64,000 nt of DNA from an uncultured Clostridia bacterium (GCA_947591605.1 CANQDF010000006.1:23816-87815); one strand, 5' to 3'. Counted from the first letter of the stretch, positions 1-9,527 are shown. Notes: a model not told the origin generated them from the sequence alone. Numbers and translations: made by a program.

Positions 1-1620
1 GAGGTGGAATCGAGGATAAAAAACCTGCCTTCGGTGGGCGAGCAGGAAAGGCTTGACGAGCTGCTTGGCAGCGGTGCGGTAAACATATTCAACGCCATAG
101 GCGAATCCATAGGTCTTTCGCAGGAAAAAAGCCCCGTAAGCACCTTGGGGCTTGACGCCAACGGCATTGATTCACCTTCCGATATAAGGTCGGACGGCGA
201 GTATGTATACTTTATAAATGACAGCCGTATAAACATAGCAAGGGATACGGCTGCCGATGAGGTCATAGGGACAATACAGCCCGATTTTGCAAGGGTATAC
301 GGCATTTATGTTGACGGAAACTATCTGTCCGTGGTAGGTGAGGGCAATACCTCAGACAAGAGCGAAAGCACCTTTGAGGGCTGCGGCATAGATGTGTACG
401 ACCTGTCCGACCCGGCAGCTCCGTCAAAGGCAAGGTCTGTACTTGCGGAGGGCACCTATTCACGAGCGTACAGAAAGGACGATGTTGTATATCTCTTTGT
501 AAGAAAAGAGGCAAACAGCTCGGACAGCTTTGATATGCCCGATTATTATGACAGCGCAAATGCCTCTGTCGGTGAAAAAAAGAGCCTTTCCGAGGTGAGG
601 TTTATACCGGAAATGGCGGATAAGGCGTATACATCGGTACTGGGCTTTAATATAAAGGATATGGGCAGAGCCCTTGATATAACCACCCTGCTCGGATGCG
701 GAGAAAATTATTCTCTCACGGGTGAAAGCCTGTATATTGCGGCGGATTCCGGAAAGGGTACGTCAATTTACAGGCTTGCTCTTAACGAAGGCAATATCGG
801 CTATTGCTCGGCAGGCTATGTTGACTCGGTCATACCTGACAGCGCCTGTATGAACGAATATAACGGGGTTTTGCGTGTTGCCTCCGGCACAAGGGACAGG
901 GCGGATATAACCCTGCTTGACTCCAATATGGATATAATAGACAGCCTTGAGGATATGCCCGTAGACGGAAATATTGTAAGCGCAAGGTTTATAGGCAGCA
1001 GAGGCTATGCCGTAAGCGACAGCACGGACGAGCCTATATGCGCTGCGGAGCTTTCGGACGGGATAGAGGAGATAGGCAGCATAGGAATACCTGCCGATAC
1101 CGATGCGGTGAGAAACTTTGATGCGGAGCATTTTATCTGCATAAAAAAGGATGGCAGCATATCTATGCTAAATATAGCGGATACGGAAAAACAGTACGAG
1201 GTTTTCGGCATACAGACAGGCGGAAATATTGACAGCAAGGCTGTAAAGCTCAATGTAAATGACGGTATACTTGTTATACCCGTTGAGTTTGACGGAGCAA
1301 AGAGCTACGAGGAGCAGACCTCCGAGCAGACCACGGCAGAGGTATCGGGAGAGGATGCCTCGGCTGCGGAGGAAACCGAGGATATGTCCGTGACAGCCTA
1401 CGAGGAATCGGCAGATGACAGCTTTGTGCCTCGGGGCCGCTGGCAGGGCGTATTTGTATATAGGGTGGATACCCAAAACGGATTTTTGCCCGTTGAAAGA
1501 ATAAGCCATATGGACGGAGAGTATGACAGTGCAGCTGTTATAAGAGATGTGCTTTACAAGGACGGCAAGCTTTATACCCTCTCCGACAAGGGAGTAAAAT
1601 GCAGCAGCATAATTGATTGA
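1..1620 (+). CDS. Beta-propeller domain protein, 5'-truncated by the window edge
   Basis: The reading frame is open from the first base, so the true start and any signal peptide probably lie upstream; a GTG at base 4 is only the first in-window candidate. About 538 residues are visible. The sequence is a series of beta-strand blocks (for example GEYVYFINDSRINI, YRKDDVVYLFVRKE, GVFVYRVD) with alternating aromatic and Asp/Gly positions, resembling the secreted beta-propeller family of Clostridia (Pfam Beta_propel). A low-complexity acidic Thr/Glu/Ser insert occupies roughly residues 435-475, just before the last blades. Proteins of this family are usually exported and membrane-anchored and their biochemical role is unknown. 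The gene ends about 75 bp before the promoter of the IF3 operon. Confidence 0.6.
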   Translation, partial: EVESRIKNLPSVGEQERLDELLGSGAVNIFNAIGESIGLSQEKSPVSTLGLDANGIDSPSDIRSDGEYVYFINDSRINIARDTAADEVIGTIQPDFARVYGIYVDGNYLSVVGEGNTSDKSESTFEGCGIDVYDLSDPAAPSKARSVLAEGTYSRAYRKDDVVYLFVRKEANSSDSFDMPDYYDSANASVGEKKSLSEVRFIPEMADKAYTSVLGFNIKDMGRALDITTLLGCGENYSLTGESLYIAADSGKGTSIYRLALNEGNIGYCSAGYVDSVIPDSACMNEYNGVLRVASGTRDRADITLLDSNMDIIDSLEDMPVDGNIVSARFIGSRGYAVSDSTDEPICAAELSDGIEEIGSIGIPADTDAVRNFDAEHFICIKKDGSISMLNIADTEKQYEVFGIQTGGNIDSKAVKLNVNDGILVIPVEFDGAKSYEEQTSEQTTAEVSGEDASAAEETEDMSVTAYEESADDSFVPRGRWQGVFVYRVDTQNGFLPVERISHMDGEYDSAAVIRDVLYKDGKLYTLSDKGVKCSSIID

Positions 1621-1695
1621 TGCTTGTATACGGGCGTGGCTTAAGCTTGTCGGGACTAAATCCGCAGGAATCGTGCAAAATAAGGAAATTTATGC

Positions 1696-1724
1696 TTGAC
1701 ACAAAAGGTAAGAGGTGGTATAAT
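1696..1724 (+). promoter_or_regulatory. Consensus sigma-A promoter of the infC operon
   Basis: TTGACA at 1696-1701 and TATAAT at 1719-1724 are both perfect consensus hexamers with an ideal 17-bp spacer. Transcription should start near 1731, giving a leader of about 145 nt before infC. Confidence 0.9.
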
Positions 1725-1731
1725 TTTTTGT

Positions 1732-1863
1732 TGTAAAGAAGAAGCTCACTTCTCACCTTACGGTCAAGGCTTTAAGGTAAACCATTTTCATATTCACGTT
1801 ACCTGTGGTTATGTATCGGTAAATTATGGCAGAGCTTTTTTACGCTCTGCTTTTTTATTTATT
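1732..1863 (+). promoter_or_regulatory. infC operon leader, probably the L20-type autoregulatory leader
   Basis: This untranslated leader lies between the promoter and the infC ribosome binding site. It contains complementary blocks (TTCTCACCTTAC, then AAGGTAAACC) and ends in an intrinsic terminator. The layout matches the ribosomal-protein L20 leader family of Firmicutes (Rfam L20_leader), in which excess L20 promotes early termination of infC-rpmI-rplT. The assignment rests on position and layout; I could not run a covariance model. Confidence 0.6.
1829..1856 (+). terminator. Leader terminator (attenuator) before infC
   Basis: GCAGAGC at 1829-1835 pairs with GCTCTGC at 1844-1850 and is followed by six T. 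It sits 8 nt before the infC Shine-Dalgarno sequence and inside the operon leader, so it acts as a conditional terminator rather than an end-of-operon signal. Confidence 0.85.
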
Positions 1864-1877
1864 AGGAGGTGTCAGTT

Positions 1878-2384
1878 ATTACGGATTTAATGATCAACGA
1901 ACAAATTAGGGACAAAGAAGTACGCCTTATCAGCGATACGGGTGAACAGATCGGCATTGTTTCCTCAAAGGAGGCAAGAAAGCTTGCCGAGGATAAGCAG
2001 CTTGATCTTGTTAAAATTTCTCCCCAGGCAAAGCCGCCTGTGTGCAAAATTATGGATTACAGCAAGTATAAGTTTGACCAGGCCAAAAAAGAGAAGGAAG
2101 CCCGAAAAAAGCAAAAGATCGTTTCTGTCAAGGAGCTGCGTCTGTCACCTAATATTGACACTCATGACGTACAGGTAAAGGTTAAAAATGCTATAAAATT
2201 CCTTAAAGAGGGCAACAAGGTAAAGATAAGCATACGCTTCAGAGGCCGTGAGATGACAAGGACTGAGGTGGCTGTAGGTATTATGAAGGACTTTGCCGAA
2301 CAGGTTTCCGAATTTGGCGTTATTGAAAAGGAGCCAAAAATGGAGGCAAGGACAATGGCAATGTTTCTTGCACCTAAAAATTGA
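1878..2384 (+). CDS. infC: Translation initiation factor IF-3, probable AUU start
   Basis: IF-3 binds the 30S subunit, prevents premature 50S joining and proofreads start-codon selection. The 168-residue product carries the N-terminal signature [16 protein letters not shown], the basic linker rich in [11 protein letters not shown], and the C-terminal domain ending [13 protein letters not shown]. The best start is the ATT at 1878, seven nt after the Shine-Dalgarno sequence AGGAGGT (1864-1870). An in-frame GTG at 1869 overlaps that sequence and cannot be used, while the ATG at 1890 would remove conserved residues and sit 19 nt away. AUU starts are a known device for IF-3 autoregulation. The gene is first in the operon with rpmI and rplT. 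Confidence 0.97.
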   Translation: MTDLMINEQIRDKEVRLISDTGEQIGIVSSKEARKLAEDKQLDLVKISPQAKPPVCKIMDYSKYKFDQAKKEKEARKKQKIVSVKELRLSPNIDTHDVQVKVKNAIKFLKEGNKVKISIRFRGREMTRTEVAVGIMKDFAEQVSEFGVIEKEPKMEARTMAMFLAPKN

Positions 2385-2415
2385 TTATCTATATTTTCCA
2401 AGGAGGACGTTTAAT

Positions 2416-2613
2416 ATGCCTAAATTAAAAACAAGAAAGGCTGTTGCAAAAAGAGTTTCAGCCACAGGTACAGGTAAAATTAAGAGAACTAAGGCTAATA
2501 AGCAGCATATTCTCACAAAAAAGAACAGCAAAAGGCTTCGCGGCCTGAGAAAGGCTACCGTTGTTGACAGCACAAATATCAAGGCAATGAAGAAAGAATT
2601 ACCATATATCTGA
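2416..2613 (+). CDS. rpmI: 50S ribosomal protein L35
   Basis: The product is 65 residues, the normal length for bL35, and has the family signature [13 protein letters not shown] followed by a strongly basic body and the C-terminal KELPYI. The ATG at 2416 is preceded by AGGAGG at 2401-2406. An upstream in-frame extension from 2293 is only the continuation of the open frame inside infC. It is the second gene of the infC operon, co-regulated with the L20 protein encoded 20 bp downstream, and forms part of the large ribosomal subunit. Confidence 0.97.
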   Translation: MPKLKTRKAVAKRVSATGTGKIKRTKANKQHILTKKNSKRLRGLRKATVVDSTNIKAMKKELPYI

Positions 2614-2633
2614 TTTAGGGAGGATTTGTTGAA

Positions 2634-2987
2634 ATGGCTAGAGTTAAAGGTGCTTTAAATGCACGTAAAAAACATAAAAAAGTTTTAAAGATGGCTAAGG
2701 GCTTTGTGGGCGCAAGGAGCAAGCAGTACAGGGTTGCAAAGCAGTCCGTTATGAGGGCTATGGCTCACAGCTTCGCAGGCAGAAAGCAGACCAAGAGAAA
2801 TTACAGGAGGCTTTGGATCGTCCGCATCAACGCCGCTGCAAGGCTCAACGGTCTTTCATACAGCAAGTTTATGAACGGCCTTAAAAATGCAAACGTAAGC
2901 ATTAACAGAAAGATGCTTGCAGAGCTTGCGGTAAATGATGCCGCTGCATTTACAAAGCTTGCCGAAACAGCCAAGGCTGCACTTTGA
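2634..2987 (+). CDS. rplT: 50S ribosomal protein L20
   Basis: The 117-residue protein has the bL20 layout: N-terminal [19 protein letters not shown], the long basic helix, the central block [21 protein letters not shown] and a short C-terminal globular part. It binds 23S rRNA early in 50S assembly and in many bacteria also binds the leader of its own operon. An AGGGAGG-like site precedes the ATG. It is the last gene of the operon and is followed by a strong hairpin at 3010-3046. Confidence 0.97.
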   Translation: MARVKGALNARKKHKKVLKMAKGFVGARSKQYRVAKQSVMRAMAHSFAGRKQTKRNYRRLWIVRINAAARLNGLSYSKFMNGLKNANVSINRKMLAELAVNDAAAFTKLAETAKAAL

Positions 2988-3009
2988 TATAGTACGTCAG
3001 TTTATAAAA

Positions 3010-3046
3010 CGGGTTTTTGCGGTGATTGACTCACCGCAAAAACCCG
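3010..3046 (+). terminator. Terminator of the infC-rpmI-rplT operon
   Basis: A perfect 16-bp stem (CGGGTTTTTGCGGTGA and its complement) closes on a 5-nt loop. The following T-tract is weak (ACTTTTAATATTT), but the stem is very stable and lies 22 bp after the rplT stop codon. Confidence 0.85.
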
Positions 3047-3123
3047 AGTACTTTTAATATTTATTTGCATTCATAACCGACCGGCTTACTTGTCGGCTAA
3101 AAATCGGTTTGGAAAAAAAGGTA

Positions 3124-3152
3124 TTGACATAATTAAAAAAATATGGTATCCT
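3124..3152 (+). promoter_or_regulatory. Promoter of the tRNA-Gly gene
   Basis: TTGACA at 3124-3129 and TATCCT at 3147-3152 are separated by 17 bp. The predicted start point is about 25 nt upstream of the tRNA. Confidence 0.8.
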
Positions 3153-3183
3153 AATATAGCTGTTAAAAATAATGCAGTTTTTT

Positions 3184-3255
3184 GCGCGAGTGGCTCAGTG
3201 GTAGAGCATCGCCTTGCCAAGGCGAGGGTCGCGGGTTCAAATCCCGTCTCGCGCT
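3184..3255 (+). tRNA. tRNA-Gly (GCC anticodon)
   Basis: A full cloverleaf can be drawn: acceptor GCGCGAG pairs with CTCGCGC, the D-arm is GCTC..GAGC, the anticodon arm TCGCC/GGCGA encloses loop TTGCCAA (anticodon GCC), and the T-arm GCGGG/CCCGT carries TTCAAAT. The discriminator base is T, normal for tRNA-Gly. The CCA end is not encoded. It is a single-gene transcription unit with its own promoter and terminator. Confidence 0.97.
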
Positions 3256-3273
3256 TTTTTATTGTCAAAACGC

Positions 3274-3298
3274 AGCCCTGTGTTAAGGGCTTTTTTTT
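3274..3298 (+). terminator. Terminator of tRNA-Gly
   Basis: AGCCCT at 3274-3279 pairs with AGGGCT at 3286-3291 and is followed by a run of eight T. Confidence 0.9.
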
Positions 3299-3378
3299 GT
3301 AAAAATTTAATACCGTGTTATGTATAAAAACAATCATTGTATTTTTTATGCAAACAGCAATAAAATTAATAAATAATG

Positions 3379-3408
3379 TTGAAAAACCAATGCGGCGTAT
3401 GCTATAAT
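3379..3408 (+). promoter_or_regulatory. Promoter of the aconitase-family hydratase
   Basis: TTGAAA at 3379-3384 and TATAAT at 3403-3408 are separated by 18 bp. The leader to the ATG at 3527 is about 110 nt and shows no recognised riboswitch. Confidence 0.7.
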
Positions 3409-3526
3409 TTACATAAAAGCAGGCTGTCCGCAGGCAAAAAGCAGCAAAAATATTCCGTAATATTTCGGTGCAGTGTACGGGATAAGGGCAGCACAGACAA
3501 TACTTATTAAAACGGAGGTCATAAGT

Positions 3527-5812
3527 ATGATAGAATTATTCAAGACAGGTGCATACCTTGTTGACGGCGCACTTATTGCCGATGATGCCGAGGGGAAAAA
3601 GGCTCTTGAGGCAAAGGGCATCACCTGTACAAAGGAAGAGGCGGCAAAAAATACTATCGCCTACGGTATTATGCAGGCGCACAATACAAGCGGCGATCCC
3701 GACAAGCTCAAAATAAAGTTTGACTGTATGGCAAGCCACGATATAACCTATGTGGGCATCATACAGACGGCAAGGGCATCGGGTATGGAAAAATTTCCTA
3801 TACCATATGTGCTTACAAACTGCCACAACAGTCTTTGTGCGGTGGGCGGCACCATAAACGAGGATGACCATATGTTTGGCTTATCCGCAGCAAAAAAGTA
3901 CGGCGGTATTTATGTACCTGCACATCAGGCTGTTATCCACCAGTATATGCGTGAGATGATGAGCGGCTGCGGCAAAATGATACTCGGCTCCGATTCGCAC
4001 ACACGCTACGGCGCACTCGGTACAATGGCAATAGGCGAGGGCGGCGGTGAGCTTGCAAAGCAGCTTTTATGCCAGACCTACGATGTGGACAGACCCGAGG
4101 TAATAGGCATTTATCTTACCGGCAAGCCTGAAAAGTATGTAGGTCCTCAGGATGTTGCTCTTGCAATAATAGGCGCTGTATTTGAAAACGGCTATGTAAA
4201 GAACAAGGTAATGGAGTTTATCGGCGACGGCATAGAGAACCTTGGCATTGAATACAGAAACGGCATTGACGTTATGACAACGGAAACCACCTGTCTTTCC
4301 TCCGTGTGGAAGACGGATGACAAGGTAAGGGAATATTTTGCCGACCACGGCAGGGCAGAGGCATACAAAAAGCTGGAGCCAAACGGCACCGCATATTATG
4401 ACGGAATAGTATATGTCGATCTTTCAAGCATAAAGCCTATGATAGCTATGCCTTTCCATCCAAGCAACGTATATACGATAGACGACCTCAACTCAAACCT
4501 TGACGATATACTGACCGAGGTCGAGGCAAAGGCAGCAAAGCAGATAAAGGGCGAAAATATCAAATTCAGCTTAAGGGATAAGGTCAAAAACGGCAGGCTC
4601 TATTGCGACCAGGGCGTTGTTGCAGGCTGTGCAGGCGGTACATATGACAACATTTGCGATGTTGCCGATATGCTGACAGGCAAGTCCATAGGCGCCGATG
4701 ACTTTGCCATGAGCGTTTACCCATCCAGTCAGCCTACATTTATGAGCCTTGTGGAAAACGGATCAATATTCAAGCTTATGCAGGCGGGAGTTACGGTGCG
4801 TTCCGCATTCTGCGGCCCATGCTTCGGCGCAGGCGATGTGCCAAGCAACAACGGCTTCAGCATAAGGCATTCAACACGCAACTTCCCCAACAGGGAGGGC
4901 TCAAAGCCTGGCAACGGTCAGATAGCCTCCGTGGCGCTGATGGATGCAAGGTCGATAGCTGCAACAGCGGTAAACAAGGGTTATCTTACCCCCGCAAACG
5001 AGATAGACGCAGACTTTACAAAGCCAAAATATTTCTTTAATAAATCGGTTTACGAAAACAGGGTATATAACGGTTTCGGCAAAGCAGACCCAAGCGTTGA
5101 GCTGAGGCTCGGCCCCAACATTACCGACTGGCCCGAGATGAGCGCATTGCCCGAGAACCTTATATTAAAGGTAGTAAGCTACATTACCGACCCGGTAACT
5201 ACCACGGACGAGCTTATTCCGTCGGGTGAAACCAGCTCCTACCGTTCAAATCCGCTGGGTCTTGCGGAGTTTACCTTATCACGCAAGGATCCTGCTTATG
5301 TGGGACGTGCCAAGGAAGTACAAAAGGCAGAAAAGGCAAGGCTCAGGGACGAATGTATGGGAGAAGCCCTGCCGGAGCTGAGGGACGTTATGCACACCGT
5401 TAAGGAAAGGTTTGATGTATGCAAGACAAACGTAGGTGTAGGCAGCACCATATATGCGGTAAAGCCGGGTGACGGCTCCGCAAGGGAGCAGGCTGCAAGC
5501 TGTCAGAAGGTGCTTGGCGGCTGGGCAAATGTAGCAAACGAGTATGCTACAAAGAGGTACCGCTCCAACCTTATCAATTGGGGTATGCTGCCATTCCTTA
5601 TTGACGGAGAGCCTCCCTTTGAAAACGGAGATTATATTTTTATACCGGGTGTGTCCAAGGCTGTTGAGAACAAGGCGGGAGAGTTTGAGGCATATATTGT
5701 CAAAGACGGCAGTATGACGCCTTTTACGCTTAAAATGGCAGCTCTTACGGACAACGAAAGGCAGATAATACTCGACGGCTGCCTTATCAACTACAACAGA
5801 AACAGGAGATAA
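3527..5812 (+). CDS. Aconitase-family [4Fe-4S] hydratase (YbhJ-like)
   Basis: The 761-residue protein belongs to the aconitase superfamily. The substrate-site block [20 protein letters not shown] is present. Three cysteines suited to an iron-sulfur cluster are found at Cys368 (VAGCAGGT), Cys429 and Cys432 (FCGPCFGAG); their spacing resembles that of true aconitases. Overall length and wording resemble the E. coli YbhJ group of uncharacterised hydratases more than citrate-cycle AcnA/AcnB or LeuC, so the substrate is unknown. The start at 3527 is chosen because CGGAGG lies 9 nt upstream; an open extension to 3473 lacks a site. The gene has its own promoter, and the secreted esterase begins 18 bp downstream, so the two are probably co-transcribed. 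Confidence 0.88.
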   Translation: MIELFKTGAYLVDGALIADDAEGKKALEAKGITCTKEEAAKNTIAYGIMQAHNTSGDPDKLKIKFDCMASHDITYVGIIQTARASGMEKFPIPYVLTNCHNSLCAVGGTINEDDHMFGLSAAKKYGGIYVPAHQAVIHQYMREMMSGCGKMILGSDSHTRYGALGTMAIGEGGGELAKQLLCQTYDVDRPEVIGIYLTGKPEKYVGPQDVALAIIGAVFENGYVKNKVMEFIGDGIENLGIEYRNGIDVMTTETTCLSSVWKTDDKVREYFADHGRAEAYKKLEPNGTAYYDGIVYVDLSSIKPMIAMPFHPSNVYTIDDLNSNLDDILTEVEAKAAKQIKGENIKFSLRDKVKNGRLYCDQGVVAGCAGGTYDNICDVADMLTGKSIGADDFAMSVYPSSQPTFMSLVENGSIFKLMQAGVTVRSAFCGPCFGAGDVPSNNGFSIRHSTRNFPNREGSKPGNGQIASVALMDARSIAATAVNKGYLTPANEIDADFTKPKYFFNKSVYENRVYNGFGKADPSVELRLGPNITDWPEMSALPENLILKVVSYITDPVTTTDELIPSGETSSYRSNPLGLAEFTLSRKDPAYVGRAKEVQKAEKARLRDECMGEALPELRDVMHTVKERFDVCKTNVGVGSTIYAVKPGDGSAREQAASCQKVLGGWANVANEYATKRYRSNLINWGMLPFLIDGEPPFENGDYIFIPGVSKAVENKAGEFEAYIVKDGSMTPFTLKMAALTDNERQIILDGCLINYNRNRR

Positions 5813-5830
5813 TAAAAGGGGTATACGATA

Positions 5831-7135
5831 ATGAAATTAAAAAAAATAGCGGCTGTTGCTGCTGCGGCTGCAATGCTTATGCCCGCAGCGGTCAATGCGG
5901 ACGACAGTGTTAAGGTGTATATTGCAGGCGACTCCACTGCCTGCAACTATGGTGAGGATGAAAATTATGCCCTCCCAAGAGGTGGCTGGGGTATGTATCT
6001 TGGCAAATACATTGACGGAGCGGAGGTCATAAACTGCGCAAAGTCGGGCAGGAGCTCAAAGAGCCTTGTTGCCGAGGACGAGTACAAGGAGATAATGGAC
6101 AATATAAAGGAAGGCGATTACCTGCTTATACAGTTTGGACATAACGATGCCAAAAACAGCAGCGATGAGGATAAGCAGCTTAGGTACACAGACCCCGAGG
6201 GCGACAAGGACACCGAGGGCAGCTTTAAAAACTCGCTTTATGTAAACTATATCAAGCCTGCGCAGGAAAAGGGCGCACACCCTATACTGCTTACGCCTAT
6301 ATCAAGGCGCAAATTCGGCGATGACGGCATGGTGACCGACAGCCACGGCTTGTATGATGATGATGTTAGGGAGCTTGCGGAGGAGCTGGATATACCCTGC
6401 CTCGATATGACAAAGACCACTGAGAATCTTTACAATATGGTAGGCGAGGAGGGCTCAAAGGACTATCACGCAATATTCAAGGATACGTCAAAGGGCTTTG
6501 ACAACACGCATTTAAACCGTATGGGAGCGGAATACATTGCTGCCTTTGTTACAGAAGAGCTCAGGCTTAAAGACAGTGACGGGCTTGGCGCCTATGTGGA
6601 CACCGATGTTCTCTCGGTGCTGGCAAGGGAGGCGACCAGAGGCGAGTTTACGGCTCAGATTGTAAGGCTTATGGGCATTGAGGCTTCGGGCAGCGATAAC
6701 TTTGGCGATGTTGCGTCCGATGACGAAAACTATGCGGCTATTTCAACTGCAAAGGCGGCAGGCATAGTCTGCGGAAACGAAAAGGGCGAGTTTAAGCCCG
6801 ATGACCCTCTTACACTTCAGGATATGGCTGTTATAACCGCAAGAGCGCTTGAAAAGGCAGGCGTGCTTGAGATAAAGGAGAGCGGTTCCGCAGGCAATAT
6901 TTACAGCGGCGCACAGGCGCCAAGCACATATGCCGCTGCGGCAATGGATACGCTTATTGACAACAATATAATTGTGATGGGTGAAACGGTTGCCGTAGGC
7001 ACTTCCGCACCAAAGGCTCCCGTTGACAATATGACAACGGCTGATATTTTTGTAAAGGCTTATAGTGCAAAGGTAGATGCGGAGCAGGCTGCAAGCAAGG
7101 AAATGAGTATTGACGAGCTTGAAAAAGTAGAATAA
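5831..7135 (+). CDS. Secreted SGNH/GDSL esterase (rhamnogalacturonan acetylesterase-like) with SLH-type tail
   Basis: The 434-residue protein starts with a signal peptide (MKLKKIAAVAAAAAMLMPAAVNA). The catalytic domain has the SGNH blocks in order: block I AGDSTACNY (nucleophile Ser), a Gly-containing block II, GHNDAK (block III, Asn) and DNTHLN (block V, Asp/His). This combination matches the RhgT/YesT group that removes acetyl groups from pectic rhamnogalacturonan. The last ~170 residues contain an S-layer-homology-like repeat (NFGDVASDDENYAAISTAKA, then GIVCGNEKGEFKPDDPLT) and a weaker second copy, suggesting attachment to cell-wall polymers. Export and surface display are inference from these domains. 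Confidence 0.85.
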   Translation: MKLKKIAAVAAAAAMLMPAAVNADDSVKVYIAGDSTACNYGEDENYALPRGGWGMYLGKYIDGAEVINCAKSGRSSKSLVAEDEYKEIMDNIKEGDYLLIQFGHNDAKNSSDEDKQLRYTDPEGDKDTEGSFKNSLYVNYIKPAQEKGAHPILLTPISRRKFGDDGMVTDSHGLYDDDVRELAEELDIPCLDMTKTTENLYNMVGEEGSKDYHAIFKDTSKGFDNTHLNRMGAEYIAAFVTEELRLKDSDGLGAYVDTDVLSVLAREATRGEFTAQIVRLMGIEASGSDNFGDVASDDENYAAISTAKAAGIVCGNEKGEFKPDDPLTLQDMAVITARALEKAGVLEIKESGSAGNIYSGAQAPSTYAAAAMDTLIDNNIIVMGETVAVGTSAPKAPVDNMTTADIFVKAYSAKVDAEQAASKEMSIDELEKVE

Positions 7136-7218
7136 ATTTGCGTTTATCCTGTTGGAGGATAAAAATATTCAGCTGTCGCAAAACTAAATTATTCAATAAA
7201 AATGGAATTTTAGATAAT

Positions 7219-7345
7219 GTTACTTGCAAAATATCTTAAAGTAACTTTGGCGCCGCAGGCTAAAATCCGCAGGACGAGCTTTGCCCGTCCGAGGAAAAGA
7301 GGGAGTCGCCAGCCTTTGGCTGGCACGAATCTCTTTATTCATTGT
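7219..7345. repeat. Structured intergenic repeat R1, copy a
   Basis: This copy shares with 10072-10270 the blocks ACTTGCAAAA, GCGCCGCAGGCTAAAATCCG, CAGGACGAGCT, CGTCCGAGGAAAAGAGGGAG and CGAATCTCTTT, in the same order and orientation. GGACG/CGTCC and AAAGAG/CTCTTT can pair. Here the inner hairpin is GCCAGCC-TTT-GGCTGGC; copy b carries different hairpins at the same places. It lies between the plus-strand esterase and the convergent metal ATPase. It contains no credible gene. Confidence 0.7.
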
Positions 7346-7351
7346 AAAAAA

Positions 7352-7404
7352 ATGAATGAAATGTTGGCATTTCATTCATGGGGGTGTTGTTTTGCAACAC
7401 CCCC
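7352..7404 (-). terminator. Double hairpin between convergent genes, terminator of the metal ATPase operon
   Basis: Two perfect stem-loops abut: ATGAATGAAATG (7352-7363) with its complement at 7368-7379, then GGGGGTGTTG (7380-7389) with CAACACCCCC (7395-7404). The GC-rich one is followed on the plus strand by AAATTTTTG and lies 12 bp from the ATPase stop codon. It probably stops transcription from both sides. Confidence 0.7.
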
Positions 7405-7415
7405 AAATTTTTGTT

Positions 7416-9527
7416 TTATTTTTTTCTCAAAGAGTTTAATATGGCAAGCAGAGCCACGCCTACATCGGCAAAGACCGCAAGCCACATATTTGCATATCCA
7501 AATGCGGCGAGTAAAAGCACGGCAAGCTTTACGGCAAGCACAAATACAAGGTTTTGTCTTGCAAGCTTCATTGTGTTTTTGGATATTGCAATTGCGCTGC
7601 AAAGCTTTGATGGCTCATCGTCCATAATTACAACATCGGCTGCCTCTATTGCCGCATCGGAGCCTATACCGCCCATGGCAATGCCTACATCGGCTCTTGC
7701 AAGCACGGGTGCATCGTTTATGCCGTCACCCATAAAGGCAATTTTGGCACCCTTATTTTCCGCATACAGGTTTTCTACAGCAGTTACCTTATCCTGGGGC
7801 AAAAGCTCGGAGTAAACCTTTTTTATACCGAGCAGATGAGCTGTTCTTTCCGCAGATGCTTTTTTGTCGCCTGTTACCATAACGGTCGTTATACCGGCAT
7901 TGTTGAGTGTTTCCACAGCCTTGGCGCTGTCCTTTTTTATTTCGTCCGAAACCAGCAGCATACCTATATATTTGTTGTCGTATGCCGTATATATAATTGT
8001 GCCTATGTCATCGTACTCCGGGCAGGATATGCCGTATTTTTGCATAAGTGCGGCGTTGCCTGCAAGCAGGGGCTTGCCGTCAAGCTCGCCTTTGATGCCG
8101 AAGCCGCTTATCTCCTCGACTTTATCGGCCGATATATCGGTATGTGCATAGTCGAGCACCGCCGCAGCTATGGGGTGATTTGAGTATTTTTCAAGTGCGG
8201 CGCAAAGCTCTGCCGTCCTTTCGCCCTCGACCTTTGTCACCTTAAATACTCCCTGTGTAAGCGTACCCGTTTTATCAAACACAACGGTGTTTACAGCCGA
8301 AAGAGTCTGGAGGTGGTTACTGCCCTTGATGAGCACGCCCCTGCGTGACGCCGAGCCCAGACCGCTGAAAAATGTGAGGGGTATTGAAACTACCAGCGCA
8401 CAAGGACAGGATGAAACAAGAAATACAAGCGCTCTGTAAAGCCATGCTGTAAAGCTGTATCCGAGCAGAGCGGGTATAACGGCAAGCAGTACGGCGCCTA
8501 AGCATACCACGGGGGTATATATCCTTGCAAAAGCCGATATGAAGCTTTCCGTATGCGATTTGTTGCCTGCGGCGCTCTCCACCATATCCATAATTTTTTT
8601 AACGGTAGTGTTTTCATAGGTTTTTTCAACCTGTGCATAAAGTACGCCGCCCTCGTTTATGCAGCCGCTTAAAATGCTGTCGCCCTGTTTTACGCTCAGC
8701 TTTGCAGGCTCCCCTGTAAGCGCCGAGGTATCAAGATAGCTTTTGCCCTCGGTAATAAGGCAGTCAAGAGGTACCCTCTCTCCGTTTTTTATCATTATCA
8801 TATCGCCTACAGCGGCGTTTTTGGGAGAAACCCTTTGCACGCTGCCGTCCTTGCCGATCAGGTTCATATACTCGGGGACAAGGTCCATAAGCTTTCTTAT
8901 GGAGCGAGTGGATCTGTCAACAGCCATATCCTGGAAAAATTCGCCTATCTGATAAAACAGCATTACGGAGGCTGCTTCGGGATATTCCTTAATGGCAAAG
9001 GCGCCTATGGTTGCAATGCTCATTAAAAAGTTTTCGTCAAACACCTGACCTTTGAGTATGTTTTTGACTGCACGCAGCAGCACATCATAACCGAATACGG
9101 CATATGCCCCCACAAACAGAAGTACATTGTATTTGCCGCCTGCGCCTGCGATGGCTGCCGCCAGAAGTATGCCGCCGAGTAAAAGGCGTATAACGGCTTT
9201 TAAAATCAGCTGTTTTTCATTGCCCTCGCTGTGAGAGTGTTCATGTACATGCTCGTGCTCATGCTGCTGTTTTTGTATATGCTCATGGCAGGCGGCTGCA
9301 TAATCGGACTTGCGCAGTACCTCAACATCCGGCTCATGAGCTTTTACTATGCTTTTTACCTGCTTGATCAGGCTGTCTTCGTCCATATCGGAAATTATGA
9401 CCATTTCCTTGTTTATCATATTAAAGCTTGCTTTTTCCACACCGCCGAGTTTGTTTACGCCCTTTTCTATCTTGGCGGAACAGTTGGGGCAGTTAAGATC
9501 CTTAAGTATTAATGTTATCTCGCTCAT
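7416..9527 (-). CDS. Zn/Cd-type heavy-metal-exporting P1B-ATPase
   Basis: The 703-residue membrane ATPase exports soft divalent metals. An N-terminal heavy-metal-associated domain carries the CPNC metal site (residues 13-16). A His-rich linker follows (about residues 84-103, many HEH repeats), which is typical of Zn/Cd rather than Cu pumps. The metal-channel motif SCPCALV lies near residue 372, the phosphorylation site DKTGTLT near 416, and MVTGD and GDGINDAP complete the ATP site. Its ATG overlaps the stop codon of the upstream ArsR-family gene (ATGA), so the two are translationally coupled. The metal class (Zn2+/Cd2+/Pb2+, CadA/ZntA-like) is inferred from these motifs and from the regulator. 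Confidence 0.93.
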   Translation of the reverse strand: MSEITLILKDLNCPNCSAKIEKGVNKLGGVEKASFNMINKEMVIISDMDEDSLIKQVKSIVKAHEPDVEVLRKSDYAAACHEHIQKQQHEHEHVHEHSHSEGNEKQLILKAVIRLLLGGILLAAAIAGAGGKYNVLLFVGAYAVFGYDVLLRAVKNILKGQVFDENFLMSIATIGAFAIKEYPEAASVMLFYQIGEFFQDMAVDRSTRSIRKLMDLVPEYMNLIGKDGSVQRVSPKNAAVGDMIMIKNGERVPLDCLITEGKSYLDTSALTGEPAKLSVKQGDSILSGCINEGGVLYAQVEKTYENTTVKKIMDMVESAAGNKSHTESFISAFARIYTPVVCLGAVLLAVIPALLGYSFTAWLYRALVFLVSSCPCALVVSIPLTFFSGLGSASRRGVLIKGSNHLQTLSAVNTVVFDKTGTLTQGVFKVTKVEGERTAELCAALEKYSNHPIAAAVLDYAHTDISADKVEEISGFGIKGELDGKPLLAGNAALMQKYGISCPEYDDIGTIIYTAYDNKYIGMLLVSDEIKKDSAKAVETLNNAGITTVMVTGDKKASAERTAHLLGIKKVYSELLPQDKVTAVENLYAENKGAKIAFMGDGINDAPVLARADVGIAMGGIGSDAAIEAADVVIMDDEPSKLCSAIAISKNTMKLARQNLVFVLAVKLAVLLLAAFGYANMWLAVFADVGVALLAILNSLRKK

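Noticed and set aside
3086..3337. Open frames on both strands over tRNA-Gly
   Set aside because: They cover a complete tRNA with its own promoter and terminator.
7217..7627. 136-residue plus-strand frame across R1-a
   Set aside because: Runs through two perfect terminator hairpins and into the antisense of the metal ATPase.
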